64,000 nucleotides of DNA from DASUPK01 sp963695675 (lineage in GTDB: Bacteria > Actinomycetota > Thermoleophilia > Solirubrobacterales > 70-9). Below, one piece after another: positions 15,691 to 24,278 of the stretch (positions are counted from its first letter, which is position 1; the number at the start of each line of letters is the position of its first letter). The notes under the pieces are model-generated. The model was not told where the DNA came from, did not search any database, and saw nothing but the letters and a program-made list of their open reading frames with translations. The DNA lies in contig CAVOGY010000002.1 of NCBI GenBank assembly GCA_963695675.1, positions 326,956 to 390,955 of the forward strand, written 5' to 3'. A program made the position numbers and the translations under genes.

Positions 15691-16467
15691 ATGTCCGCCG
15701 AGCCGGCAGAGGGCAAGCAGGAGGCGCGGGAGGGCGTCCCGGCGTACCGGCGCATCGGCCACAAGGGCGCCGATGCGATCGCGACCGGGAACACCCCTGA
15801 GAGCTTCGACGCCGCAGTCGATCACGGCGTCGACATGATCGAGCTCGACGTCCTGCGCGCCAAGGAAGGGAAGCTGGTCGTCGCCCACGACTACCACGAC
15901 GCGCTCGTGCGCCGCCCCATGGACCTGACGGAGGCCCTTGACCTCTTCCTCGAGCCACCCCTCGACCAGGTCGAGATCGACTGCGACCTGAAGCTCGCCG
16001 GCAGGGAGGCCGAGCTCGCCGGCGCCCTTGCTGGCCGCGGACTGCTGGAGCGGGCGATGGTCTCGACGATGGAGGTCGAGAGCCTCCTCAAGCTCAGGCA
16101 GCTCGAGCCTGACCTGCGACTCGGCTGGACCTACCCGAAGACCCGGCGAGACTGGACCCGGTACGGCTGGGCCGCGCCCGCCGTCGCAGCTGCGCTCTCG
16201 GCCATCCGCCGGCGCTTCCCCCGCATCCTCGAGAAGCGCGGCCCCAAGCTCGGAATCGACGCGGTCTGGGCATACCACCAGATCATCACGCCCAGGCTCG
16301 TCTCGGCGGCCGAGAAGGTCGGCGTCGAGTTGATCGCCTGGACGGTGGACGACGCCGAGCGGATCAGAGAGCTGCTCGCGGTGGGGGTGAACGGGATCTG
16401 CTCGAACGATCCGCGCCTCTTCGAGGTCGCCGAACGGCAGTTGGCCCCGGCGGCTGCGGGCGGCTAG
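15691..16467 (+). CDS. Glycerophosphodiester phosphodiesterase family protein
   Basis: GDPDs hydrolyse glycerophosphodiesters to glycerol-3-phosphate and an alcohol using a TIM barrel and a divalent metal. Residues IGHKGADAIATGNTPESFDA carry the first catalytic His and the conserved N-T-x-E-S, followed by GVDMIELDVLRAKEGKLVVA with the metal-binding E-x-D and then the second catalytic His (HD). The C-terminus has ELIAWTVDDAERIRELLAVG and GVNGICSNDPRLF, typical of the family. It has 258 residues without a signal, so it is probably cytoplasmic. It is followed immediately by a family A repeat. Confidence 0.88.
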   Translation: MSAEPAEGKQEAREGVPAYRRIGHKGADAIATGNTPESFDAAVDHGVDMIELDVLRAKEGKLVVAHDYHDALVRRPMDLTEALDLFLEPPLDQVEIDCDLKLAGREAELAGALAGRGLLERAMVSTMEVESLLKLRQLEPDLRLGWTYPKTRRDWTRYGWAAPAVAAALSAIRRRFPRILEKRGPKLGIDAVWAYHQIITPRLVSAAEKVGVELIAWTVDDAERIRELLAVGVNGICSNDPRLFEVAERQLAPAAAGG

Positions 16468-16471
16468 ATAG

Positions 16472-16569
16472 ACGGCTTCGCCGTCAGATCGCCGCCACAA
16501 GCGGCCGCCCCGCATAACCGCTCGGGGGCTTCGCCCCTCGCTCATCGGGGAGCGGCCTGGTGGCGGCTA
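16472..16569 (+). repeat. Family A palindromic repeat, copy 3
   Basis: This copy starts five bases after the GDPD stop with the perfect hairpin GACGGCTTCGCCGTC, continues through CCACAAGCGGCCGCC and GGGGGCTTCGCCCC, and ends with GCGGCCTGGTGGCGGCTA. The terminal CTA is the TAG stop of the ABC1 kinase gene on the minus strand. Orientation matches copy 1. Confidence 0.85.
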
Positions 16570-18105
16570 GACGCGGGTCGGCAGGCCTGGCGTCTGGGGT
16601 GTGCCGCGGCGCGAGAAGAAGCGCCACTCGACCTCGCCGAGCACCGTCGAGGGCGGGTCCGCGTAGACCCACTCGCGCATGATCCGGTGCCAGTTCGCCG
16701 TCGCGCGCAGCTGCGCCAGAACCGCGAGCAGGCCCGTCTCCATCCTCCGCCCCATGAGCTCGTCGGCCGGCAGGTTCTCCTTGCGCACCAGGTCGTAGAA
16801 GTCCGAGCGTGGATCGGAGGTCACCTCGATCATCTTCATCACCCGCTTCGGGGTGATCCGGACCTCACCGTCCTCGAGGTACCAGCCGCCCACCATCTTT
16901 ACGTGCTCCATCAGCCGCTCGGCGTCGACCCTGCTCGTGTCGGCGACGAAGCCGAGGTCGTGCAGCGCCTCTCGCAGGCCCTCGGGATCGTCGCGGCCCG
17001 CCGCGTCGACCGCCCGCTGCTCGAGCTGGATCTGCTGCGGCGTGAGTCGCTTGGTCATGCCGAAGTCGAGAAACGCGACCCGTCCGTCCTCCATGAGGAT
17101 GTAGTTGCCCGGGTGGGTGTCGGCGTTGAAGTGCTGCAGGTGGTAGATCGAGCCGAAGCAGAAGCGGAAGACAATCTCGCCGAAGATGTCACGCTCGTCC
17201 TGCTCTAGCTGCTTGACCTCGTCGAAGCGTCTGCCCTCGACGTAGTCCGAGACCAGGACCCGGCGGCGCGAGTGCCGTGAGTGGACCTTGGGGACGAAGA
17301 TGAACGGATGCCCGTCGTAGGCGCGGGCGAAGGCGCGCTGGTTCTGCGCCTCGAACTCGTAGTCGAGCTCCTCGAGCACACGTTCCCGCAGCTCGGAGGC
17401 GACCGCCTTGGCGTCGAGCCCAGGTGCCAGCACCTTGGCCAGCCGGACCAGGATGCCCGCGTTGGCGAGGTCCGACTCGAGCGCATCCGCGACACCCGGG
17501 TACTGGATCTTGACGGCGACCTTCGTGCCGTCCTGCAGGGTCGCGCGATGGACCTGGCCGATCGAGGCGGCCGCGAACGCCTCCTCCTCGATCGACGCGA
17601 AGACCCGCTCGGGCCGGTCGTCGTACTCCTCGGCGAGCACCGTCTGCACCTTCTCCCAGGGCATCGCGGGCGCGTGGGTGCGCAGCGCAGAAAGCTGGTC
17701 CTGATAGATCTCGCGGTATTCGGGGGGCAGGAAGTCGACGTCGATGAAGGACGCCATCTGGCCGATCTTCATCGCGGCGCCCTTCATCTCGCCCAGGACG
17801 GAGGCCATCCTCAGGGCCGTCTCGAGGTGCCTGGTCTCCAGGCGCTCCTGTGCCTTCTCGTCCGAGCGCGCGACGTTGGCTGCCACCGTTCCGGCGTAGC
17901 GGGTGGCCTGGGTGCCGATCGCAGTGCCGAGCTTCGCCGAGCGCCCGATCCGCGTCTGCGGGATGCTGCCGCGCTGCTCCTCGGGCTCCTGCGGCTCGGG
18001 ACGGCTTGCCCGGCTCTCCGGGTCGGCCCGGAGCTTGTCGACGCCCTTCCGCCCCGTGGGCTCGTCCTGCCGCTCCCTGGGATCTCTATCTCCGTCGCTG
18101 CCCAT
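16567..18105 (-). CDS. ABC1/UbiB-family atypical kinase
   Basis: The 512-residue protein belongs to the ABC1/ADCK/UbiB atypical kinases. It has the family's KxGQ motif (GAAMKIGQMASFIDVDFLP), the Ala-rich loop region AFAAASIGQVHRATL, the VAIK-type lysine (KVAVKIQYPG), LVSDYVEGRRFDEV, the catalytic HFNADTHPGNY and the metal motif FLDFGMTK. The N-terminal 55 residues are charged and probably disordered. In bacteria such proteins affect isoprenoid quinone or lipid metabolism; the substrate is not known here. The frame is open further upstream, but ATG 18105 is used. It is divergent from rplY. Confidence 0.9.
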   Translation of the reverse strand: MGSDGDRDPRERQDEPTGRKGVDKLRADPESRASRPEPQEPEEQRGSIPQTRIGRSAKLGTAIGTQATRYAGTVAANVARSDEKAQERLETRHLETALRMASVLGEMKGAAMKIGQMASFIDVDFLPPEYREIYQDQLSALRTHAPAMPWEKVQTVLAEEYDDRPERVFASIEEEAFAAASIGQVHRATLQDGTKVAVKIQYPGVADALESDLANAGILVRLAKVLAPGLDAKAVASELRERVLEELDYEFEAQNQRAFARAYDGHPFIFVPKVHSRHSRRRVLVSDYVEGRRFDEVKQLEQDERDIFGEIVFRFCFGSIYHLQHFNADTHPGNYILMEDGRVAFLDFGMTKRLTPQQIQLEQRAVDAAGRDDPEGLREALHDLGFVADTSRVDAERLMEHVKMVGGWYLEDGEVRITPKRVMKMIEVTSDPRSDFYDLVRKENLPADELMGRRMETGLLAVLAQLRATANWHRIMREWVYADPPSTVLGEVEWRFFSRRGTPQTPGLPTRV

Positions 18106-18185
18106 TGCCCTCACACATTTTCTATCCTGGCGCCCGAGCGTAGCCTGCCGGCCCCCTTCCGGGCGGGTGCGCACTGTACCCAGCG

Positions 18186-18914
18186 ATGGCACAGGACCGA
18201 GCCACACTCAAGGTCGCGCAGCGCGACACCTTCGGATCGCGGGCCACTCGCCGCCTGCGCCGCGAGGGCCTGGTGCCGGGCATCGTCTACGGGCAGGGTG
18301 GCGAGGCGCGGCCCTTCCAGGTCCCCGCCCGGCAGCTGCGGGTGCTGCTCTCGCAGGGCCACACGCTGCTCGACCTCGAGCTGGACGGCTCGAAGGCGGT
18401 GCCTGTCGTGATCAAGGAGCAGCAGCATCACCCTGTTCGCGGTGACGTCCTCCACCTCGATTGCCTCGAGGTCCGCCTCGACGAGGAGATCCAGGCGGAG
18501 GTGGCGATCGAGCTCGATGGGGGGGATCAGGCTCCGGGCGTCCGCGAGGGCGGCGTACTCGAGCACGTCACCCGCGAGGTCACCGTCGAGGCCCTGCCCA
18601 CCGAGATCCCGGAGAACATCACCGTCGACGTCTCCGCCATGGAGATCAACGACACGATCAACCTCGCCTCGGTCTCGGTCCCGAGCGGCGTCAAGCTGAT
18701 GGCAGACGACCCCGAGGAGATCACGATCGCCACCCTCAGCCCGCCGCGGGTCGAGGAGGAGCCGGAGCCCGAGGTCGAGGAGGAGGCCGAGCTCGTCGGC
18801 GAGGGCGAGGAGGTCCCGGAGGGCGAGGAGGCCCCCGAGGGCGAGGGCGAAGGCGAGGCCGCTCCCGAGGGCGACGGCGAGTCCGGCGGCGACGGCGAGT
18901 CCGGCGGGGAGTAG
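18186..18914 (+). CDS. rplY: 50S ribosomal protein L25/general stress protein Ctc
   Basis: This is the two-domain L25 (TL5/Ctc) form: residues 1-95 bind 5S rRNA (LKVAQRDTFGSRATRRLRRE, VPGIVYGQGG, HHPVRGDVLHLDCLEV), and residues 96-185 form the beta-rich C-terminal domain (VEALPTEIPENITVDVSAME). About 60 further residues make a very acidic Glu/Gly/Pro tail (EEEPEPEVEEEAELVGEGEE and beyond), a known feature of actinobacterial L25. Its place before pth and mfd is conserved. Confidence 0.95.
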   Translation: MAQDRATLKVAQRDTFGSRATRRLRREGLVPGIVYGQGGEARPFQVPARQLRVLLSQGHTLLDLELDGSKAVPVVIKEQQHHPVRGDVLHLDCLEVRLDEEIQAEVAIELDGGDQAPGVREGGVLEHVTREVTVEALPTEIPENITVDVSAMEINDTINLASVSVPSGVKLMADDPEEITIATLSPPRVEEEPEPEVEEEAELVGEGEEVPEGEEAPEGEGEGEAAPEGDGESGGDGESGGE

Positions 18915-18938
18915 TCCCTGGCTCTCTTCCGCCGCCGG

Positions 18939-19586
18939 TTGCGGCGCTCTCGCGACGGCGTCGATGAGAGGGCGCGCGACAGCGCGACCCGTAAGACGGA
19001 GCCGCGCGTCGACGCCCTGATTGTCGGACTCGGGAACCCGGGGAGCGAATACGCGGGCACCCGGCACAACCTCGGCTTCGAGGTCGCCGCGGAACTCTCC
19101 CGTCGCTGGGAGCTGCCCAAGGCCCGCAAGCGCTACGGCGGACTGATCACTGACGGCCGCACAGGCCCGGGTGGCCCCCGCGTCGCGATCCTCCTGCCGC
19201 AAACTTTCATGAACGAGTCGGGTTCCGCCGCGGGTCCCGCGCGCGGCGAGCTCGGTGTGTCGCTCGACCGTGTGATCGCCCTGCACGACGAGATCGACCT
19301 GCCTTTCGGCGAGGTGCGCAGCAAGCTCGGCGGCGGCGTCGCCGGTCACAACGGGCTGCGGAGCCTCAGCGAGGGGCTGGGGGGCAAGGACTTCTGGCGC
19401 GTGCGAGGGGGAGTGGGGCGCCCGGACAGCACCGACCCCGAGATCGTCTCGGGCTACGTGCTCTCCGATTTCCGCGAACCCGGCGACGAGGTGAGGCAGC
19501 TGATCCACGCCGCCGCCGACGAGACGGAGCGGTTGCTGGAGGAAATGACCGGACAGGACACGAAGGCCCGAGAGCAGGCCGACTGA
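18939..19586 (+). CDS. pth: Peptidyl-tRNA hydrolase
   Basis: Pth releases peptides from prematurely dissociated peptidyl-tRNA. Catalytic elements are visible: LIVGLGNPGSEYAGTRHNLG (catalytic His), LLPQTFMNESG (Asn), ALHDEIDLPFGEVRSKLGGG (Asp) and AGHNGLRSL (second Asn). The core starts at residue ~26; the arginine-rich N-terminal extension after TTG 18939 may be shorter in reality, but no nearer start codon fits. The C-terminal stop overlaps the crotonase start (TGATG). Confidence 0.95.
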   Translation: MRRSRDGVDERARDSATRKTEPRVDALIVGLGNPGSEYAGTRHNLGFEVAAELSRRWELPKARKRYGGLITDGRTGPGGPRVAILLPQTFMNESGSAAGPARGELGVSLDRVIALHDEIDLPFGEVRSKLGGGVAGHNGLRSLSEGLGGKDFWRVRGGVGRPDSTDPEIVSGYVLSDFREPGDEVRQLIHAAADETERLLEEMTGQDTKAREQAD

Positions 19587-20308
19587 TGGCACTGACCAGT
19601 TATTCGGCCGACGAGAAGCGGGTCGCCCTGGTTCGCCTGGAGAGGGAGCAGGCCCGCAACGCGATCAACACCGAGATGCTGGTGGAGCTGCTCGCCCATC
19701 TCTCGCGCGCCAGGTCGGACCCGCAGGCGCGCGTGGTGGTGATCTCATCCAACGACCACCTTGGACTCTCGGCCGGCGCGGACGTCCGCGAGGAGCTCGA
19801 CGAGAAGGGACGCCTCCACCGCATGGAGCTCTTCGCGCAGCTCTACGACGAGCTGACCGCCTTCCCGAAGCCGACCGTGGCCGCCTGTCACGGCTCGGTG
19901 GTCGGCGGCGGCGCCGAGATCGCGGTTGCCTGCGACCTGCGAGTCGGGGGCTCGAACCTGCGGATGCGCTTTCCCGGCGCCGAGCTTGGCGTGCCGGTCG
20001 GGCCGGCTCGCCTGGTGACGCTCTGCGGGCTCGCCACCGCGAAGTACCTCCTGTTCACCGCGCGCAACGTCAGCGCTGACGAAGCGCTCCGTATGGGGCT
20101 CGTCCACCGCATCGCGCCGGCGGCCGCCACCGAGGAGGCCGCGCTCGAGCTCGCCGCCGAGGTTGCCGCCCACCCGCCCGACGCCGTTGCCCGCCTCAAG
20201 CAGATGCTTCACCGCTGGGATGGCGTGGTCGAGCGCTCCGCCGATGAGGGTCGCGGCCAGGTCGAGTGGCAGCGCGACGGCCCGGGCTTGCCCTATCGGA
20301 ACGGCTAG
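19586..20308 (+). CDS. Crotonase-fold protein (enoyl-CoA hydratase/isomerase family) lacking both hydratase glutamates
   Basis: The fold is clear from LEREQARNAINTEMLVELLA, SAGADVREE, the oxyanion-hole region ACHGSVVGGGAEIAVACDLR and the C-terminal SADEALRMGLVHRIAP. Aligning by eye to enoyl-CoA hydratase, the first catalytic Glu position (usually QPE-x-x-LG) reads FPGAELG, with Gly at that place. The second Glu position (AMEMVLTG in the rat enzyme) reads TAKYLLFTA. It is therefore probably not a hydratase; isomerase, hydrolase or other crotonase chemistry is possible. It is coupled to pth by a TGATG overlap. Confidence 0.85.
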   Translation: MALTSYSADEKRVALVRLEREQARNAINTEMLVELLAHLSRARSDPQARVVVISSNDHLGLSAGADVREELDEKGRLHRMELFAQLYDELTAFPKPTVAACHGSVVGGGAEIAVACDLRVGGSNLRMRFPGAELGVPVGPARLVTLCGLATAKYLLFTARNVSADEALRMGLVHRIAPAAATEEAALELAAEVAAHPPDAVARLKQMLHRWDGVVERSADEGRGQVEWQRDGPGLPYRNG

Positions 20309-20422
20309 CGAGCCCTTGCCTCGCGCCGACTGACCTCGGCGGAGGAGCAGGCAGAGATAGGCTGCTCGACATACGGTTGGACTGGCGAGGGGTTCGAAGA
20401 GAAACCAGCGGAGGAGGATGAA

Positions 20423-20722
20423 ATGGCAGTGGCGATCAGAAGCACCGACTTTCCCGAGGAGGTCGGTCCCGATACTTACGATGCCATCAACGCCGAGATG
20501 GGCGTCGAAGACGACGTGCCGGCGGGCTTGATCTTCCACTGGGCCGGTGAGGTGGACGGCAAATGGACGATCACCGACGTCTGGGAGTCGACGGACGCGT
20601 ATGAGCGCTTTCGAGACGAGCGGCTGATGCCGGCGGTTGAGAAGGTGACCGGGATGGATCCGGCCGCCGGACCGCAGCCCACCCGAACCGACCTCCCGGT
20701 CCACAACTACATCAAGCCATAG
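20423..20722 (+). CDS. Small protein, possible dimeric alpha/beta-barrel fold
   Basis: The 99-residue product has a strong ribosome-binding site (GGAGGATGAA) before ATG 20423. The sequence (PAGLIFHWAGEVDGKWTITD, then VWESTDAYERFRDERLMPAV) has the strand-helix pattern of antibiotic biosynthesis monooxygenase-like dimeric barrels, in which W-x-S-x-x-A-Y-x-x-F is common. The function is not assignable. It is a single-gene unit with about 115 bases upstream. Confidence 0.75.
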   Translation: MAVAIRSTDFPEEVGPDTYDAINAEMGVEDDVPAGLIFHWAGEVDGKWTITDVWESTDAYERFRDERLMPAVEKVTGMDPAAGPQPTRTDLPVHNYIKP

Positions 20723-20840
20723 TCCGTACTTCGTTGGCGAACAGCCGCGATCGGGCACCCCGCTAGCATCGTCTGAGGCCGGGCCCGTGCCCGGACGGAC
20801 GACCCGGATCGCCGATTCGGGCGTTCGTCGTGCCCGTAGC

Positions 20841-20871
20841 GCGAGGGTGCGCCATGCGGGCGCAACCCGTT
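20841..20871 (+). repeat. Family B-like palindrome just upstream of mfd
   Basis: GCGAGGGTGCGCC, then ATGC, then GGGCGCAACCCGTT forms a short hairpin sharing the GCGAGGG and AACCCGTT ends of family B. It ends five bases before the likely mfd start codon. Confidence 0.5.
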
Positions 20872-20876
20872 CAACG

Positions 20877-23800
20877 ATGTCACTCAGACCCCTACTCGAG
20901 ATCGCCGACCAGAACGAGCGCTTGCGCGCACTCCGCGCCGCCCTGGGCGGGTCAGACAGCACGGTCGACGCGTATGTCTCGGCCTCCCTGCGGCCATACC
21001 TGCTCGCCGCCCTGATCGGGGCCGACGAAGGCGCCGCGCCCGGGCCGGTGCTGATCGTCGCGGCGGACGATCGCTCCGCCCGCGATCTGGCCGGCGACCT
21101 GAAGGCGTTCCTGGCGCCCCGGCCGGTCCACATCTACCCCTCGCGGGGGACGACGTTCGAGTCCCACCTGGATCCGCCCCCGCACCTCGCGGGGCTTCGG
21201 ATCGCCGCGATGAACGCGCTCGCGGATCCCTCGGCGGTCGTCGTCGCGAGCGCCATCGCCTTGGCGGAGAAGGTCCCTGACCCATCGCTGAGACCCGAGA
21301 CGCTGGCGCTTCACCGCGGCGAGAGCGTCGACCTCGACGACGTCACGATGCTGCTCGCCGACGCCGGCTACGAGCGCATCGACCAGGTCGAGGAGCGCGG
21401 CCAGTTCGCGGTGCGCGGCGGCATCCTCGACGTCTATCCCGCCACCGAGGAGCAGGCGATCCGGGTCGAGCTGTTCGGCGACGAGATCGAGTCGATGCGC
21501 CGCTTCTCGGTCTTCACGCAGCGCTCGCTCGGGGACGCCGCGCGCGTCGAGCTCGCTCCGGCCGCAGAGATCTCGGCGGATCACAGGGATCAGGTGGGTC
21601 CGGACGGCTTCCGCGCCGCTCTCGATCTCGTCTCCGCCGAGGCGCTGGTCGTGATCGCCGCCGCCGAGGAGATCCCGGGAGCGCTGCACGACTTCTGGGA
21701 GGACGTCACGGCCGCCGTTCACGAGGCTGACGTCCGCCCCTTCTATGTCGACGTCGGAGAGCCGCTGCAGGTTCGGGCCGGCCTCTCGATCGGCGCGGAC
21801 GCCGGCCAGGAGCACTCGTTCAGGGCCCAGCGGGCTGAGTTCCCGTCGCGAACCCTGGCCGAGGCGGAGGGCGAGCTGGAGAAGCTGATTCGGTCGGGAT
21901 ATCGGAGCGTTGTCGCCTTCGAGGGACGAGGGGAGGCCGAGCGCGCGCGTTTCAACCTCAGCCGCCTCGACGTGCCATTCCTCGCGGACCGCGTGCCGGA
22001 GGAACCGGCGGTCAGGTTCGCGGAGGCACGCCTGCGGGAGGGCTTCGTCTCGCCGGAGCTGCGGCTGGCCGTGATCCCCCAGCGCCGCCTCATCCACCGC
22101 CCCCGCGCCGCCGCGCCGGTCTCGCCCCGGGCACGGCTGGCGGCCGCGATCGAGCTGCGCGTGGGCGACTACGTGGTCCACGAGGACCACGGGGTGGCCC
22201 GTTTCTCCGGCTTCGACACCAAGACGCTGGCCGGCGTCACGCGGGATTACCTGGAGCTCGAGTACCGAGGCGGTGACCGGGTCTTCGCCCCGACGGACCA
22301 GCTCGCCCGGATCAGCCGCTACGTCGGCGCCGACGGGGACGAGCCACAGCTCAGCCCGCTGGGGGGAAAGCGCTGGCAGAACATGAAGTCACGGGCGAGG
22401 CGGGCGGCCAGCGCGATGGCGGGCGACCTGATCAACCTCTACGCCGAGCGCCAGGTTCGCAAGGGTCACGCTTTCTCCCCGGACGGCGAGATGCAGCTCG
22501 GCTTCGAGGCCGCGTTCCCCTATCGCGAGACCGCCGACCAGATGGACGCGATCGACGCCGTCAAGGCCGACATGGAGTCGGAGCGCCCCATGGACCGGCT
22601 GATCTGCGGCGACGTCGGCTACGGCAAGACGGAGATCGCTCTCCGTGCGGCCCACAAGGCCGCGGCGGACGGCAAGCAGGTGATGATGCTGGTGCCGACC
22701 ACGATCCTCGCCCAGCAGCATTTCGGCACGTTCCGCGAGCGCTTCGTGGAGACGCCGTTCAACATCGAGATGGTCTCCCGGCTGCGCAGGCCGGCCGATG
22801 TGCGCGACGTCCTCGGTCGCTTCCGGGACGGCAGGGTGGATGTCCTGATCGGCACCCACCGGCTGCTCTCCCGCGACGTGCGCGGCAAGGACCTCGGCCT
22901 GCTGATCGTCGACGAGGAGCAGCGTTTCGGCGTCCGCCAGAAGGAGTTGCTCCGGCAGCTGAAGCTGAAGGTGGACGTGCTCTCGCTCTCGGCCACCCCG
23001 ATCCCCCGCACCCTGCAGATGTCCCTGGCCGGCCTACGCGATATCTCCGTGATCGAGACGCCTCCGGAGGGCCGCCGTCCTGTTCGGACCCACGTCGGGC
23101 CCTACGACCAGGACCTGGTCCGCCGGGCGATCATGCGCGAGAAGGAGCGCGGCGGCCAGGTCTTCTTCCTGCACAACCGGATCGACACGCTGCACGAGAC
23201 GACCGAGCTGCTCCGCGCTCTCTGCCCCGGCGTCCGCTTCGCCGAGGCGCACGGGCAGATGAACGAGCTGGAGCTCGAGGCGACGATGCTCGCCTTCGTC
23301 GGGGGGGAGCACGACTGCCTGGTCGCGACGACGATCATCGAGTCCGGCCTCGACATCCCTACCGCGAACACCCTCCTGGTCGAGCGAGCCGATCAGCTCG
23401 GGCTCGCGCAGGCGTACCAGATCCGCGGCCGCGTCGGCCGAAGCCGCGAGCGCGCCTTCGCCTACCTGCTCTATCCCTCGGCGGAATCGCTCACTCCCGA
23501 GGCGGCGGCTCGCCTGGCGACGCTCTCCGACAATACCGAGCTCGGCTCGGGCTTCCGCGTGGCGATGCGCGACCTCGAGATCCGGGGCGCGGGCAACCTG
23601 CTGGGCGACGAGCAGTCCGGGCACGTGGCGGCGGTCGGCTTCGAGCTCTACTGCCAGATGCTCGAGGACGCGGCCGAGGAGCTCCGGGCCAGGGTGGAGG
23701 AGGAAATGCGAGGGCGCGCCGCAGATGCGAGGGCGCTCCCGCAGGGAGCGACCCGTGATCTGCCGGAGGCGCGACCCGTTGATGAGTGGCCAAGGGAGCC

Positions 23801-24254
23801 TGTCCGCATAGACGTCGACGTCGACGCCTACATCCCGGCCGACTACGTCCCCTTCGAGGCCGCCAAGATCGACGTCCACCGGCGGGTGGCCGCGGCCAGG
23901 GAGCCGGGCGAGCTGCGCGCCCTACGGGAGGAGCTCGAGGACCGCTTCGGCCCGCTGCCGGACTCGGTCGCCAACCTGCTCGACCTGCAGCGGGCGAGGA
24001 TCGCCCTGGGCGAGGCAGGCGCCCGCAGCGTCGAGTTCCGAGCGGGGCGCCTGCGCGTCTCCCCGATCGAGCTCGACTCCGAGCGCGTCAGCGAGCTCAA
24101 CGAGCGCCTGCCGGAGGCCATCTATCAGTGGCGTGAGCGCACCATCGCGGTGCCCGTGCCCGAGGATCCGGGCGCGCGCCTCGGTGCCCTCCTCGCATTG
24201 GCGGACGGCCTGGGCGCCGCCCGCGCCACCCTGGGGCCCTTAGCACCGACTTAG
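20877..24254 (+). CDS. mfd: Transcription-repair coupling factor
   Basis: Mfd removes stalled RNA polymerase from DNA lesions and recruits UvrA. The 1125-residue protein has the UvrB-like N-terminus (IYPSRGTTFESHLDPPPHLA), the RNA polymerase-interacting domain (GDYVVHEDHGVARFSGFDT), the RecG-like ATPase with Walker A DVGYGKTEIALRAAH near residue 580 and DEEQRFGVRQKE near 678, IPRTLQMSLAGLRDISVIET, IIESGLDIPTANTLLVERAD, and RIRGRVGRS-like QIRGRVGRSRERAFAYLLY. ATG 20877 gives MSLRPLLEIADQ, the expected N-terminus; the open frame continues upstream through a palindrome. A family B repeat (23706-23780) is translated as an in-frame insertion in the linker before the C-terminal domain. Confidence 0.96.
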   Translation: MSLRPLLEIADQNERLRALRAALGGSDSTVDAYVSASLRPYLLAALIGADEGAAPGPVLIVAADDRSARDLAGDLKAFLAPRPVHIYPSRGTTFESHLDPPPHLAGLRIAAMNALADPSAVVVASAIALAEKVPDPSLRPETLALHRGESVDLDDVTMLLADAGYERIDQVEERGQFAVRGGILDVYPATEEQAIRVELFGDEIESMRRFSVFTQRSLGDAARVELAPAAEISADHRDQVGPDGFRAALDLVSAEALVVIAAAEEIPGALHDFWEDVTAAVHEADVRPFYVDVGEPLQVRAGLSIGADAGQEHSFRAQRAEFPSRTLAEAEGELEKLIRSGYRSVVAFEGRGEAERARFNLSRLDVPFLADRVPEEPAVRFAEARLREGFVSPELRLAVIPQRRLIHRPRAAAPVSPRARLAAAIELRVGDYVVHEDHGVARFSGFDTKTLAGVTRDYLELEYRGGDRVFAPTDQLARISRYVGADGDEPQLSPLGGKRWQNMKSRARRAASAMAGDLINLYAERQVRKGHAFSPDGEMQLGFEAAFPYRETADQMDAIDAVKADMESERPMDRLICGDVGYGKTEIALRAAHKAAADGKQVMMLVPTTILAQQHFGTFRERFVETPFNIEMVSRLRRPADVRDVLGRFRDGRVDVLIGTHRLLSRDVRGKDLGLLIVDEEQRFGVRQKELLRQLKLKVDVLSLSATPIPRTLQMSLAGLRDISVIETPPEGRRPVRTHVGPYDQDLVRRAIMREKERGGQVFFLHNRIDTLHETTELLRALCPGVRFAEAHGQMNELELEATMLAFVGGEHDCLVATTIIESGLDIPTANTLLVERADQLGLAQAYQIRGRVGRSRERAFAYLLYPSAESLTPEAAARLATLSDNTELGSGFRVAMRDLEIRGAGNLLGDEQSGHVAAVGFELYCQMLEDAAEELRARVEEEMRGRAADARALPQGATRDLPEARPVDEWPREPVRIDVDVDAYIPADYVPFEAAKIDVHRRVAAAREPGELRALREELEDRFGPLPDSVANLLDLQRARIALGEAGARSVEFRAGRLRVSPIELDSERVSELNERLPEAIYQWRERTIAVPVPEDPGARLGALLALADGLGAARATLGPLAPT
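23706..23780 (+). repeat. Family B palindromic repeat, copy B (inside mfd)
   Basis: Two ATGCGAGGGCGC units are followed by a GCTCCCGCAGGGAGC hairpin, then GACCCGT and GCGCGACCCGTTGATGAG. The reading frame stays open and the element encodes about 25 residues rich in Arg and Ala between EEEMRGRAADAR and DEWPREPVRID, where other Mfd proteins have a short linker. Confidence 0.7.
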
Positions 24255-24278
24255 ACGTATGGCTATGCTGCCGCCCCG

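Noticed and set aside
18441..18967. Alternative frames inside rplY
   Set aside because: They come from the repetitive acidic tail read out of frame (Arg/Gly-rich).
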